64,000 bases of DNA from Paenibacillus sp. J23TS9 (GCF_018403225.1 NZ_BOSG01000001.1:1922001-1986000), one strand, 5' to 3'; positions 1-9,511 are shown, counted from the first letter of the stretch. Notes: generated by a model not told the origin, from the sequence alone. Program-made: numbers and translations.

Positions 1-1353
1 CGTATGCAGGACATATGGGATAGTGAAATACGCAACGGGAAGCTTCATATCGGCACTCGGTTCCTTTGTTCCTGTCGCTTCCGAAGTACCCCCTCCTGCT
101 GTATTTCCTGCAAGCTCCTTGGAGACAGATTCAATCAATTCGAGTTGAAGTGTGTTCTGTTCAACTTCCAGCGGAATCTGCACATGGAGTGGAATAATCT
201 TCTCCTCCATAGGCTTTATCACTAAACCGCTCAATCCCTTGGAGTCCAGCGGAAACTTTTTTCCAATCCTGGAATTCACGGCAAGATCGTAATCAGGGAG
301 TGTTACCACCTTATTGCCGGTATTCTTCATACGCAATTGAAATGACCAATCCCCCTTGCCATCCTCACTGGTTACACTGGCATTTTGAAGCTCCGTTTCG
401 ATGATATTGTTATGGATCATGATTTTTTTAACAGCATTCTTGCCAACGACTAAATTAGCCATAGCAGCTGCAGGAAGCTTGTACGAAGAACCAGCGTATT
501 CCAGCTGCAATGCTTCATCCTTTTGCGTGAATTGGATCTTCATATTATCGGTTTTTAGATAAGAAGGGATCTCGGACACATAATATATGGTCTTTTTTTC
601 GTTTGGCTGAATTTTATAATCCGTCTGCGATCCGCTTATGGACAGTTTGAATATGCTTCCTCCGGCCGATACCAGATATGCCTTGTATCCCGGATCCTCA
701 AATACCTTACTGCCCCGATTGGTCAGGTTGAATCCGACCTTCGCATAAACTTTTCCGTTATATTTATAGATCTCCAGCGATTGGCTGCCTGCTGTAACCG
801 GGTTATTATTCATGGCGGTATTTATGCTTTTTCCAATGGGCGTCACGTTTGAATAATTAGCTGGCAGTGTAAAGGTACCTGCATGTTTCAAATAATCTTT
901 GGCATTGATGTCCCAGACATACACGGGGAACTTCATACCTTTAAGAGAATTTAATTGCTTCATATTGACATAATAGGTTACCCGTACGCTCTCCTTGGAT
1001 AACACATTTTTTTTCGATACATCATTTGTGATGGGATGACCCAAAATAATTGACCCCCCCGGAGATACCACCTTCGAAAAGAAATTCATCATACTTACGC
1101 TGCTGCTGCCTGTATTCGTGTAGTTCAAGGTATACGTCACAATATTGCCTGTTGCCTGCGGCCAAATATTGACTTCTTCCAGGGTAGCTTTGATCTTGGA
1201 ATTTAATTGAATCGTCCCGAGGCTGCTGTTTGAAACTCCTGTTATATTCGTACCAGATTGGACAGAAGCAGCCTGGATCGGATAAGGCGATATTTGGCTA
1301 ATGACAAAAACACCTAACAGTACAGCAATATATTTGGTTCCATGCTTTCTCAT
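1..1353 (-). CDS. Secreted protein with Ig-like repeats, C-terminus outside window
   Basis: The reading frame is open to the window edge, so 451 codons are visible and the end is missing. The ATG at 1353 follows a GGAGGAG site. The N-terminus is a signal peptide (basic MRKHGTK, hydrophobic stretch, then a QAAS cleavage region near residue 28). The mature part contains at least three copies of a beta-sandwich-like pattern centred on 'NYTNTGS', 'NLTNRGS' and 'RMKNTGN', which resembles CARDB/DUF11-type Ig-like domains found in exported and cell-wall proteins of Gram-positives. The last visible stretch is Gly/Thr/Ser/Glu rich. It lies 50 bp downstream of the HlyD-type adaptor on the same strand and is probably its partner. 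I do not recognise a specific function. Export is well supported; the Ig-like assignment is by pattern only. Confidence 0.75.
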   Translation of the reverse strand, partial: MRKHGTKYIAVLLGVFVISQISPYPIQAASVQSGTNITGVSNSSLGTIQLNSKIKATLEEVNIWPQATGNIVTYTLNYTNTGSSSVSMMNFFSKVVSPGGSIILGHPITNDVSKKNVLSKESVRVTYYVNMKQLNSLKGMKFPVYVWDINAKDYLKHAGTFTLPANYSNVTPIGKSINTAMNNNPVTAGSQSLEIYKYNGKVYAKVGFNLTNRGSKVFEDPGYKAYLVSAGGSIFKLSISGSQTDYKIQPNEKKTIYYVSEIPSYLKTDNMKIQFTQKDEALQLEYAGSSYKLPAAAMANLVVGKNAVKKIMIHNNIIETELQNASVTSEDGKGDWSFQLRMKNTGNKVVTLPDYDLAVNSRIGKKFPLDSKGLSGLVIKPMEEKIIPLHVQIPLEVEQNTLQLELIESVSKELAGNTAGGGTSEATGTKEPSADMKLPVAYFTIPYVLHT

Positions 1354-1403
1354 TCGTTCTCCTCCGGTTTTATTTCTTAAATTGTGTAGTCTCTATCTCA
1401 GAG

Positions 1404-2537
1404 CTATTTGTGGACGCGTGTCCCATCCATAATAAGACCGCTGTTCTCCACAATAATTTCCTGCTGATCAAATAGTCCTTCACTCACAGCTGTTGATACA
1501 TCATTCGCATCAGAGATCTTTATCGGCGTACGTACGGCATAATATGCATTCCCTAATGGGCTTGCTGATTCACTGATGGTATAAACATAGACACCTTGAT
1601 TGTCCTTGTGAACGGCTTTATTCGGAACCAGCATCTGATCTTCACCTTTTGATTTCATGATCTGGACCTCCACTCGCTCTCCCCCATGAAGTTCATGGTC
1701 CTCGAGAGCAATCACTAGATGATACATAGCGCTAACAGGTGCGTTAGCATCGGAACTATTGGAGCTGTTATTCGGATAATTCAATGCCTCGTCCAGCTTT
1801 TCGATCTTCCCCGTTAAAGATGGATGATCTTCCCGATCAAGCTTCAGGTTATCCAGAACTTCACCTACGCTGAGCATCGAAGCCATCTCGGAAGGTATGA
1901 GAAGTTCGAGCTTATATCCTTTTTCAGCGTTGGAAATCTTGATATCCGGAACTCCGCTAGAGCTGAACCCCTCAATCGCACTAATCTCCGAGACGACCCC
2001 GTTGAAGGGAGCCACAATTTGCTGATTGGCAGCAAGCGTGTTTTTAAGATTTTGAATATGCAGCTGCTGTGTAGACATATCAACCTTTGCTGTTTCCAAA
2101 GCCGCAGAGGCGCTTATTTTGGCGGCATCATCTTCTCCTTGCATAGCTAGGATCACGCTATATTTAAGCTGCTCCAATGATAAAATACTTTTCTTGAGAG
2201 CGGATTGTTCATCGGCAAGCTGCTGCTTGATTTCAATTCCGTCATATTTTATAAGAGACTGACCTTTCTTCACGGCCTCTCCTTTCTTAACAAGCACCTT
2301 CGATACCTTCCAGCCTGCGGGATTCGTAAGTTCTCTCTCCTCCTGCGGATTTACTGTCGAGCTGCCCTCGTAAGAATGAACAAGCGATCCCTTTTTTATT
2401 TGTGAGGTAATTACCTTAGGCAGCGTGAGAGCCTGGAAGGTGTTGCCTGCAAAAGTCAGCATGAGCAGAAGCCCGATAAATAAGCCTGCAATTAGACCAA
2501 CCTTACGTTTTCTTGACTTTGATATCTCCTCTTGCAA
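1404..2537 (-). CDS. HlyD/MFP-type membrane fusion (periplasmic adaptor) subunit
   Basis: A 377-residue protein with one N-terminal membrane segment (residues about 13-33), then a lipoyl/barrel-sandwich hybrid domain split by a coiled-coil hairpin (about 95-165), then a beta-barrel and membrane-proximal domain. 'KVLVKKGEAVKKGQSL' and 'QQIVAPFNGVVSEI' are the two lipoyl half-motifs of the family. Such adaptors usually join an ABC (MacB-like) or RND-like permease; none is inside the window, and the pump may lie beyond position 1. The start is a TTG at 2537, nine bases after AGGAG. It follows the sugar-type permease by 17 bp, which is unusual company for an efflux adaptor and suggests one transcript. 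Family call is firm; substrate unknown. Confidence 0.85.
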   Translation of the reverse strand: MQEEISKSRKRKVGLIAGLFIGLLLMLTFAGNTFQALTLPKVITSQIKKGSLVHSYEGSSTVNPQEERELTNPAGWKVSKVLVKKGEAVKKGQSLIKYDGIEIKQQLADEQSALKKSILSLEQLKYSVILAMQGEDDAAKISASAALETAKVDMSTQQLHIQNLKNTLAANQQIVAPFNGVVSEISAIEGFSSSGVPDIKISNAEKGYKLELLIPSEMASMLSVGEVLDNLKLDREDHPSLTGKIEKLDEALNYPNNSSNSSDANAPVSAMYHLVIALEDHELHGGERVEVQIMKSKGEDQMLVPNKAVHKDNQGVYVYTISESASPLGNAYYAVRTPIKISDANDVSTAVSEGLFDQQEIIVENSGLIMDGTRVHK

Positions 2538-2554
2538 TGATAATCACTCCTAAG

Positions 2555-3433
2555 CTAACCTTTAATCCCCGATAACTGGATACCTTCAATAAAATAAGAC
2601 TCTGCATAAAGAAATAGAAGAACCATTGGAGTCATATATAGTGCAGAAGCCGCGAATCCGATTCCCAGCGCATCTTTGTTAATCTGTGCAAGATAAAGAG
2701 ACAAGGGCTGTTTGTAGGAATCTTGCAGAAAAATGAGAGGCTGCTCAATCATGTTCCAATAGTCGACAAAAAGTAAAACCATCAAAGCTGCTAGACCGGG
2801 CTTGACAAGCGGCAGAATGATGCGCCAAAAAATCACCCATTGTCCCCCTCCGTCCATCATGGCAGCTTCGGAATACGCTCCGGGAATATGCGCCATAAAT
2901 TGTCGCATCATAAAGACGCCAAATGCCCCAAAGATGCCGGGCAGTATTATTGCTGAGGCATGATTCATGAGCCCAAGCTTGTCTATTACCAGATAGTTCG
3001 GAACTAGCGTCACTTGAAACGGCATAAGCATTGTCATCAAATAAAGCATGAACAGCTTGTCTCTCCCGATAAAGTGGAGCTTGGCAAAAGCATATGCTGC
3101 CAGCGAGGCAACCACGGTTTGTCCGGCAACGATCGGAACGACCATTGCGACTGAGTTCCAGAACATTTGTAGGAACTTTGTAGATAAAATCAACACTTCA
3201 GCATATTGTCCAAAAGAAATCCAATCGGGGACCAACTTGAGATTGATGAACGTGTTTTCGCCACCTTTAGCTACATCAATCATTTGTCCGATCAAACCAT
3301 AATTTTGTCCTATCTCTTGCTCCGTCATTAGGGAGTTCGTGATGGTTAGCAGAATAGGCACCAGCATCATGATGGCTGCTGCTCCCAGCAGCAGCGTCAG
3401 CATTAGCCTTGGAATCCACTGCTTTGTTTTCAT
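2555..3433 (-). CDS. Carbohydrate ABC transporter permease, MalG type
   Basis: A 292-residue integral membrane protein with six predicted helices. The family EAA loop is visible as 'EAAMMDGGGQWVIFWRIILP' near residues 190-210; it is the contact for an ATPase. ATG at 3433 follows GGGAGG. The gene is 15 bp downstream of the partner permease and belongs to a binding protein-permease-permease block. No ATP-binding subunit is encoded nearby, so a shared MsmX-type ATPase from elsewhere is the likely energiser (inference from how many Firmicute CUT1 systems work). The substrate is probably an oligosaccharide or glycan fragment but cannot be read from the sequence. Confidence 0.92.
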   Translation of the reverse strand: MKTKQWIPRLMLTLLLGAAAIMMLVPILLTITNSLMTEQEIGQNYGLIGQMIDVAKGGENTFINLKLVPDWISFGQYAEVLILSTKFLQMFWNSVAMVVPIVAGQTVVASLAAYAFAKLHFIGRDKLFMLYLMTMLMPFQVTLVPNYLVIDKLGLMNHASAIILPGIFGAFGVFMMRQFMAHIPGAYSEAAMMDGGGQWVIFWRIILPLVKPGLAALMVLLFVDYWNMIEQPLIFLQDSYKQPLSLYLAQINKDALGIGFAASALYMTPMVLLFLYAESYFIEGIQLSGIKG

Positions 3434-3448
3434 GATGTCCCTCCCTGT

Positions 3449-4327
3449 TCACTCAAAATTATCCCGAAATCGACGCTCGATGCTTAATAGACCCGTTACA
3501 AGAATGATGATGCAGACAACCATAAGCGTGGCAGCAGAAGTCAACTTCTGAATATCGAGCGTGAAGAACATGTTATTCATGTAGTGCTGCATCATATAGA
3601 TGCGGTCATAAGGATAATCCCCTGCGAGCAAATACGTCTCCCGAAACACTTTAAAAGAATTGATTATCGAGATTAGAACGACGAAAAACATCGTAGGAGT
3701 CAAGTAAACCAATGTGATGTGAATCAATTGACGAGGTCTGCTTGCCCCTTCAATTTGTGCCGTTTCATAATAATCTTTAGGAATGGATTGAAGACCTGCT
3801 AGAAATAAAATCATGTTGTAGCCGATATTTTTCCAAATATACATGAGTACAATGATGCTCATCGACCCATTCGATTGCATCCAATCGACCCGTCCATAAT
3901 GGAAACGATGCAGCCATGCATTCAAGGTCCCATTCCAATCGAAGAGAATTTGCCAGAACATAACGATGGATGCAACAGGCACGACGAGCGGCAAGATAAA
4001 AGAGCTGCGGAGCCAATTACGCAAGTACATGGACTTGTTCAAAAGCAATGCCAGAAGCAGCGATAACCAAATGAGCAGCGGAACGCTTATGCTGGTAAAC
4101 AACAGCGTATTGGCTGAAGCCTTACGGAATGAGCTGCTGTTGAGGACCTCCTTATAGTTATCGAATCCAACGAATGTGCCACCTAACGAACCGTCTGTGA
4201 ACGATTCATAGATGCCCATCAAGAATGGAATGATATAAAACAACGCAAAACCGACCAGACTCGGCGTTAGGAACCATATCGCCTTTAACCCGTCTCTACG
4301 CGGCAGTACGAAACGGCTGCTATTCAT
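3449..4327 (-). CDS. Carbohydrate ABC transporter permease, MalF type
   Basis: A 292-residue, six-helix permease of the CUT1 sugar importer family. The EAA loop reads 'YYETAQIEGASRPRQLIHIT' around residues 190-210. The N-terminus 'RRDGLKAIWFLTPSLVGFALF' is typical for MalF/LacF/UgpA-like short permeases. The start overlaps the end of the binding-protein gene by 8 bp, so the two are translationally coupled. It pairs with the MalG-type permease just downstream to form the membrane channel. Confidence 0.93.
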   Translation of the reverse strand: MNSSRFVLPRRDGLKAIWFLTPSLVGFALFYIIPFLMGIYESFTDGSLGGTFVGFDNYKEVLNSSSFRKASANTLLFTSISVPLLIWLSLLLALLLNKSMYLRNWLRSSFILPLVVPVASIVMFWQILFDWNGTLNAWLHRFHYGRVDWMQSNGSMSIIVLMYIWKNIGYNMILFLAGLQSIPKDYYETAQIEGASRPRQLIHITLVYLTPTMFFVVLISIINSFKVFRETYLLAGDYPYDRIYMMQHYMNNMFFTLDIQKLTSAATLMVVCIIILVTGLLSIERRFRDNFE

Positions 4328-5702
4328 TCAAATAAGTGTTCACTTTATTTTGGACAATCCTGGCGACATCGTCCGCAGATTTTTGTCCGGCAAAGAAAGC
4401 TTTTGACTCATTGATGATGGTCTCCCGCACCTTGTCCGACTTGGAATCGGCATGATGAATCGCTCCGTTAACAAAGCTCTCCAATTGATCCAATTTGGCT
4501 TGGTCGACTTTAAAAGTCAGTCCATGCAATGGGCCTTCCTGATACGCTTGGATCGTTCCTTCTTTTTTCAACTGTTGGACCTGTTTGGCAAATACTTTCT
4601 TATTGATTGGAAATCCTGCGGTTGTGGGAGGGGTTTGAATCTCCTCCGACATCATGAACTTCAGGAAATCCCATGCCTCAGATTTCACCTTGGAATTTGA
4701 GGTCAGGCTAATATCCCGGTAAGTCCTGAAATAACCGCCATCTGTCGTGTCCTGAGCATGAGGTTTGATGTACAGCTTTGTATGTTCGCCGATTTCTCTC
4801 AGACTAACAAGATAGTCCCATGGAGAATTAATTTGGATGTCGCTAAAATAAGCATTGACGCGGCCATCCGATCTGACAATGTTATCGTCGTACATCGACT
4901 TCACCTGATTCATCAGACCTGTAAAGGAGGCCGATTCAAAATTGGCCTTATGGCTGGCTGCATCCACAAATAAGGAGTAATTATCGATTACAATATCAGC
5001 CAATAAGTATTCGGGGTCGCCGTATGCCAATGCGTAGGGAAACGCCTTTGAAGCAACCAATTGCTTCGAGGTTTTCATGAAATCAACCCAAGACCATGAT
5101 TTGTCATCAACTGAAACGCCTGTTTTCGTAATCACGTTCTCGTCTCCGGCAAAGCCAGTCAGGAAGAAAGAGAGCGGCATACTATAAAGCGCATTGCCGG
5201 TTCGGACATTATCCAGAATATTGCTAAAGTAATCTTCTTTCTTAAATGCCGAATCCTGATCCATCATCGGGCTCAGATCGGTCAGCAGCTTATGCTTGGC
5301 GTAGTTGTCTGTAGGCAGTAAATCCATTTGAAGCAAATCGGGACCTTTGCCAGCCAGCATTGCCGTATTCATGGTAGTTACGTACTTATTGATTGCTGCC
5401 TCCAAATGGGAGTCATCGGTTTTGACCTCCTCCAGTTTGATCTCAATATTGGGATGCAGCTTCTCATATTTCTTCTTCGCTTCTTGAAACCTCGCATCCG
5501 GGAAAAATGTCGAGAAGACAATCGTCTTTTTGCCGCCTGTAGACGAGCTGTTATCATTTTTTTCTGAAATCTTAACGTCCGTGTTTAAGCCCTTGGCAGC
5601 ATCATTGCTGACTGTCCCCGTGCTAGTACTGCCGCTCCCGCAAGCAGTCAGAGAGAGAGTCAGAAAGCAGCTTGCTAGAATTCCTATTCCGAATCTTTTC
5701 AT
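4320..5702 (-). CDS. Extracellular solute-binding lipoprotein of a sugar ABC importer
   Basis: A 460-residue lipoprotein. The start chosen is the ATG at 5702, nine bases after AGGAGG; a longer frame to 5729 starts ahead of that ribosome site and is unlikely. A lipobox 'LSLTAC' ends the signal peptide near residue 20. The mature protein shows the family-1 solute-binding pattern: 'FSTFFPDARFQEAKKKYEKL' at the start, 'AMLAGKGPDLLQMD' in the first lobe and 'SEAWDFLKFMMSEEIQ' near the end. It would capture the ligand outside the membrane for the two permeases encoded next. A terminator upstream (5849-5886) separates it from the lipoprotein/two-component genes, so this block probably has its own promoter in 5703-5848. 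The sensor system just upstream is the obvious candidate regulator (inference). Confidence 0.92.
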   Translation of the reverse strand: MKRFGIGILASCFLTLSLTACGSGSTSTGTVSNDAAKGLNTDVKISEKNDNSSSTGGKKTIVFSTFFPDARFQEAKKKYEKLHPNIEIKLEEVKTDDSHLEAAINKYVTTMNTAMLAGKGPDLLQMDLLPTDNYAKHKLLTDLSPMMDQDSAFKKEDYFSNILDNVRTGNALYSMPLSFFLTGFAGDENVITKTGVSVDDKSWSWVDFMKTSKQLVASKAFPYALAYGDPEYLLADIVIDNYSLFVDAASHKANFESASFTGLMNQVKSMYDDNIVRSDGRVNAYFSDIQINSPWDYLVSLREIGEHTKLYIKPHAQDTTDGGYFRTYRDISLTSNSKVKSEAWDFLKFMMSEEIQTPPTTAGFPINKKVFAKQVQQLKKEGTIQAYQEGPLHGLTFKVDQAKLDQLESFVNGAIHHADSKSDKVRETIINESKAFFAGQKSADDVARIVQNKVNTYLNE

Positions 5703-5848
5703 ATCACACTTCCTCCTGGTTTCACTCATAGAAAAACAGATCGATTATATGAACTCTTATGCCATAAACAATCTACTCTTTCCAATATAAAGAGGCGATG
5801 TCGCCAAAACTTCACCTACTTGTAAACAAATTGTCTCCAAATAAAAAA

Positions 5849-5886
5849 AACGAAAGACTGAACGGGTTTTCGTTCGGCCTTTCGTT
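5849..5886 (-). terminator. Terminator after the two-component/lipoprotein operon
   Basis: Imperfect hairpin with AACGAAAG/CTTTCGTT and GAACG/CGTTC arms, followed on the minus strand by eight T. It lies between the stop of the 5942 gene and the start of the binding-protein gene. Confidence 0.75.
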
Positions 5887-5941
5887 AATGTTCGGACTAT
5901 AGGCAATAGAGAAGAAACTTTATTCATAATCTGGTGCCTGA

Positions 5942-7090
5942 CTACTGGAATTTAATAATGAATGGTTGATGATCTATAGGGCTCGCCACCGCCGGCGCGC
6001 GCGACAATCGGGAATATATTCTCTGGCCAATGACAAGAAGACTGTTGTTATCGGGACTCCACAACATTTGCGAAGGATCGATTCCATGATAGACAGGCTC
6101 CTCGTACAGGATATTTTTACCCTGCAGCTTGCCGGCAAAAATGGAATCCTTCTCATTCAGAGAGTAGGCAATGTATTTGCGATTCTGAGAAAACTCGAAT
6201 CGTTCGACGTTCTCCAGCAGAACGGATAATTCACTGTTTCGTCGGTCGTATTCGTACAAGGTTCCTTCTGTTCCGAGGTATACGAACTGATCATTGTTAA
6301 GCCAGGCAATTTGCTCGCCGCCCGTCTGATGTTCGTATTGGACGTCAACTTCACTCCCGTTGATGATCCCCAAGACAACACTGCTCTTTCGGTTGGACTG
6401 AAGCATGGTAAACAGCATACTGCGTCCATCATCAGATATTTTCACCGCAGTGAAAGTACCCTTATTCCCGAAACCTGTTAAACGGTAATCCTTGGCTCTG
6501 TCTGCTTCTGTATCATAAATCCCCAGGCTTTCTTGTCTGCCGTTTGCATCCGTGAACAGGTAGCATAGATATCTGCTATCGCTTGACCATGAGAGCTTCT
6601 GGACAAGCTGCTGCTCCCGGGAGTTAAAGCGTGCCACTTCTTTGCGCTGTCCATCGGACAACGAAATCAGCGTCAACGAATCACCGTCTTGTTTTTTTGT
6701 GATCCCGGAGATGTACTTGCCATCTGGAGACAATTCAAGAGAATGAATGTTGCTGTCCATGTTTTGTATGTTCGTTAGATGTTCATATGGGATTGATATC
6801 CTTTGGAGATTCCGTTTCATTCGTTCAGAGGATCTGACGATCTTGAACAAACCAACGACAGTGTCCGGAGCAGCCCAACCGAGCATCTCATCATTATCTG
6901 TTACCGAGTCAGGAAGACGGTAAATCGTCTTCACCTGGAAAGACCGGCTGCCCTGATCTGATGTGTGATTTTCTTCTGTGCTGGATATGACGATGGTCTC
7001 CGAACGCTGGCCATTCGTGCATCCGGACATGAGGACGATGAGAATCAGGAGTAATGTAGACATTCGTGTAAACCGCTTATTCGTCATCAA
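5942..7090 (-). CDS. Lipoprotein with TolB/WD40-like beta-propeller
   Basis: About 382 residues. The lipobox 'VLMSGC' follows an N-terminal hydrophobic stretch, so it is anchored outside the membrane. The body contains repeated blade-like phrases: 'SLELSPDGKYISGIT', 'KLSWSSDSRYLCYLF', 'AVKISDDGRSMLFTM', 'QIAWLNNDQFVYLGT' and 'QMLWSPDNNSLLVIG', which match the PD40/TolB propeller pattern. The kinase stop codon overlaps its start (TTG at 7090 or ATG at 7087, after AAGGCGG), so the two are coupled. A propeller lipoprotein co-translated with a sensor kinase may act as an accessory sensor of extracellular ligand or envelope state. Fold call is good; role is inference. Confidence 0.8.
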   Translation of the reverse strand: MMTNKRFTRMSTLLLILIVLMSGCTNGQRSETIVISSTEENHTSDQGSRSFQVKTIYRLPDSVTDNDEMLGWAAPDTVVGLFKIVRSSERMKRNLQRISIPYEHLTNIQNMDSNIHSLELSPDGKYISGITKKQDGDSLTLISLSDGQRKEVARFNSREQQLVQKLSWSSDSRYLCYLFTDANGRQESLGIYDTEADRAKDYRLTGFGNKGTFTAVKISDDGRSMLFTMLQSNRKSSVVLGIINGSEVDVQYEHQTGGEQIAWLNNDQFVYLGTEGTLYEYDRRNSELSVLLENVERFEFSQNRKYIAYSLNEKDSIFAGKLQGKNILYEEPVYHGIDPSQMLWSPDNNSLLVIGQRIYSRLSRAPAVASPIDHQPFIIKFQ

Positions 7091-8541
7091 ACAATCACCG
7101 CCTTCATGTAAGGAATGTCCACATAGACGATCGTATGACCGTTCTCGCTGACAAGGCGGATGGTCCCCGCGTGATCATCGACAATCGATTTAACGATACT
7201 AAGTCCCAAACCGACGCTCCCTTCTTCCTTGAGCTTCTGATTTGCTGAATAGAAAGGTTGAAACAAATTAACTAGCTGATCAGGGGCGATCGGTTCTCCC
7301 CGGTTGTCGAAGATATACCGAACCGTTCCGGCATGAAGTTCTGCCTTAACCCGGATTGTTGATTGAGCCATGCTGTATTTGATCGCATTGTCAAGGATAT
7401 TGATGAAGAGCTGACGCAGCCTGTCCGCTTGACCGTGCACGAACAGATTTTCCTCCATCTCGCAGAGGATTCTTTTCTTGTAGCGCTTAGCCCGGAATGA
7501 CATCGAGTCGCATACATCATGCAGGATTTTTGACGTATCTACCATTTCGAAAGCTTCACCACCCGAGTTACGATGTGATACTTCAAGCAGTTTGAGTACC
7601 ATACTGTGCAAACGGCGGCTTTCTTCAACAATGTGATTCATTCCTTTATCGAAGAACGCACGATCGGCCTCTCCTTTTTCCCGTATCATTTCGGCATAGC
7701 CCAGGATAGATGTCAGCGGCGTTTTAAGTTCATGTGTGACATTATCAAAAAATCGCTTCTCCTGCTCATTGAGATCCTTTAAACGGTCCCGATCCCGTTC
7801 AATCGTTGAGATCTGGCTGCTGATCCGGTCGATCATGTCGTTGAAATTGACTGCCAAACGACCGATTTCATCTTTTCGCTGGAAATCGATTCGAACATCT
7901 AAGTTGCCGTTCTTAACCTCTGTAGAAGCCCGGGTTAGCTTAATTAATGGGATCGTGATATGCCTGGACAGCAAATAAGAGAACAGAAACGCCGCAGTGA
8001 AGATCGCAAGCGCGATGTAGAAAATGATATCCAAAATACGCCCGCTTTGTTTATACAGCAGGTTGAAGTCTTTGGAGAAACGCAAGATGCCTATCTTCAC
8101 ACCGTCTATGATAACCGGATAAGAGAAAAGGACGGTTCCCGTGTTCTGTTCATGTGTAATGGTATAAGCTGTTCTTCCATCTATCGCCTGTTTAAGATCG
8201 TCGTCATTCCGGCCGGAGAACACTGCCTGATCGGATGAAAACAATAAAATGCCTTCGACCGTATAGGCGCTGACGTTACTTGCGGTGACATGTTTTAATT
8301 CATCTACCATTTCTTCTGCCATCTCACCAAAATAAAGCTTATTGTTCTTGAAATGATTGATCAGAAATGCCTGGCGTATATACACATTACTGTTGTTCTT
8401 GAGCCCGGTTAAATCAGCGGTGACAATCTTCTGATTACTTGTCCGTATAATCTCCTTGACGGTCTGATTGAGTATAAGAAAAGAGAGACAGAAGATCAGA
8501 AAGAAGCCCACGATAAATTTGGCCCTAATGGTTCTAATCAT
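7087..8541 (-). CDS. Sensor histidine kinase (HAMP-HisKA-HATPase)
   Basis: A 484-residue membrane sensor: TM1 about residues 10-28, an extracytoplasmic domain of about 130 residues, TM2 about 168-190, HAMP about 190-240, a HisKA box 'VTHELKTPLTSILGYAEMI' with phosphoacceptor His270, then the N box 'QLFINILDNAIKYS' and G box 'GSVGLGLSIVKSIV'. It lies 3 bp after the response-regulator gene and overlaps the lipoprotein gene. It should phosphorylate the OmpR-type regulator encoded upstream. The signal is unknown; the neighbouring importer and lipoprotein suggest a cell-surface or nutrient cue. Confidence 0.95.
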   Translation of the reverse strand: MIRTIRAKFIVGFFLIFCLSFLILNQTVKEIIRTSNQKIVTADLTGLKNNSNVYIRQAFLINHFKNNKLYFGEMAEEMVDELKHVTASNVSAYTVEGILLFSSDQAVFSGRNDDDLKQAIDGRTAYTITHEQNTGTVLFSYPVIIDGVKIGILRFSKDFNLLYKQSGRILDIIFYIALAIFTAAFLFSYLLSRHITIPLIKLTRASTEVKNGNLDVRIDFQRKDEIGRLAVNFNDMIDRISSQISTIERDRDRLKDLNEQEKRFFDNVTHELKTPLTSILGYAEMIREKGEADRAFFDKGMNHIVEESRRLHSMVLKLLEVSHRNSGGEAFEMVDTSKILHDVCDSMSFRAKRYKKRILCEMEENLFVHGQADRLRQLFINILDNAIKYSMAQSTIRVKAELHAGTVRYIFDNRGEPIAPDQLVNLFQPFYSANQKLKEEGSVGLGLSIVKSIVDDHAGTIRLVSENGHTIVYVDIPYMKAVIV

Positions 8542-8544
8542 CTC

Positions 8545-9243
8545 TTATTCCGCCTGTTTCTCGAATTTGTAGCCGATGCCAAATACCGTCGTGATCAGAT
8601 CACTCGCATCAAGTTTTTTGCGGAGTCTTTGGATATGCGTGTCGACCGTACGCGTATCGCCAGCAAAATCATAGCCCCATATGAAATCAAGCAATTCTGT
8701 GCGAGTGAAGATTTTACCCTTATGGCCGAATAGCGTCATGAGAAGATCAAACTCCTTGGGAGTAAGGTCTACCAGTATGCCTTCTTTTTTCACAAGTCTC
8801 TCTTCTGCGACAATTTCGATATTTTTAAACCGGATGACATTTTCTTTTTCTACTTCTCTGTCTCCTTGATTGGCTTGGTCGAGCCGCCGAAGAATAGTAC
8901 GAATCCTGGCAACGACTTCCCGTAAATCGAAAGGCTTCGTTATGTAATCATCCGCGCCGAATTCAAGGCCGAGCACCTTATCGGTTATATCTGATTTAGC
9001 GGTTATCATGAAAATTGGAATATTGTAGTTTGTGGTCACTTTTTTGCATATATCCAGTCCGCTCTGATCCGGTAGCATCCAGTCGAGAAGGAGAAGATCA
9101 GGATTAAATTGTTCCAGCTCCTTCATCCCTTCGGCTCCGCTGCCAGCGGTCCGCGTTATAAAGCCTTCCATGGAAAGCCCGTAAGCAAGTAAATCCGCTA
9201 TTGGTTCCTCATCTTCGATAATGAGAATTTTTGTTTTTTTCAT
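8545..9243 (-). CDS. OmpR-family response regulator
   Basis: A 232-residue regulator with an N-terminal receiver (acidic 'IEDEE', phosphoacceptor Asp54 in 'LLLLDWMLP', 'MITAKS', and 'DDYITKPFD' with the conserved Lys) and a C-terminal winged helix ('DLTPKEFDLLMTLFGHKGKIF', 'RTVDTHIQRLRKKLD'). The ATG at 9243 is preferred over the ATG at 9255 because GGAG sits six bases ahead of it, whereas nothing precedes the longer form. First gene of a three-gene transcript with the kinase and propeller lipoprotein. Confidence 0.95.
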   Translation of the reverse strand: MKKTKILIIEDEEPIADLLAYGLSMEGFITRTAGSGAEGMKELEQFNPDLLLLDWMLPDQSGLDICKKVTTNYNIPIFMITAKSDITDKVLGLEFGADDYITKPFDLREVVARIRTILRRLDQANQGDREVEKENVIRFKNIEIVAEERLVKKEGILVDLTPKEFDLLMTLFGHKGKIFTRTELLDFIWGYDFAGDTRTVDTHIQRLRKKLDASDLITTVFGIGYKFEKQAE

Positions 9244-9390
9244 GAAGATCTCCATTTTTATTCTATAGCCACCTATATTGAATCGATTTTAGCCCAGACT
9301 CCTACAATTTATAAAAGGATGATCTATGGATGTAACTACTATATCAAAAAGATGTCAACAACATGTGTACGGATAGAAATGGAAAAAACC

Positions 9391-9420
9391 CCCTCACTCG
9401 GCTTTCTGCTGATCTGAGGG
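9391..9420 (-). terminator. Terminator after the AraC gene
   Basis: CCCTCA/TGAGGG outer stem with an inner TCGGC/GCTGA stem and, on the minus strand, a GG-TTTTTT tail. It lies between the AraC gene (stop at 9528) and the response-regulator gene. Confidence 0.7.
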
Positions 9421-9490
9421 AGTTTCTTTAAGATAACTCTAGTAAACTGAAACAGTTGATAGGGATGCCGAAATTTCCTCATCAAGAATA

Positions 9491-9511
9491 ACAGAGCTTG
9501 TTAAGCTCTGT
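9491..9511. repeat. Nine-bp perfect hairpin downstream of the AraC gene
   Basis: ACAGAGCTT and AAGCTCTGT are exact inverted copies around GTT. There is no proper T-run, so it may be a weak terminator or mRNA 3'-end stabiliser for the AraC gene. Confidence 0.5.

Noticed and set aside
9491..9511. Perfect 9-bp hairpin taken as the main AraC terminator
   Set aside because: No T-run follows it; the hairpin at 9391-9420 with TTTTTT is the better terminator.
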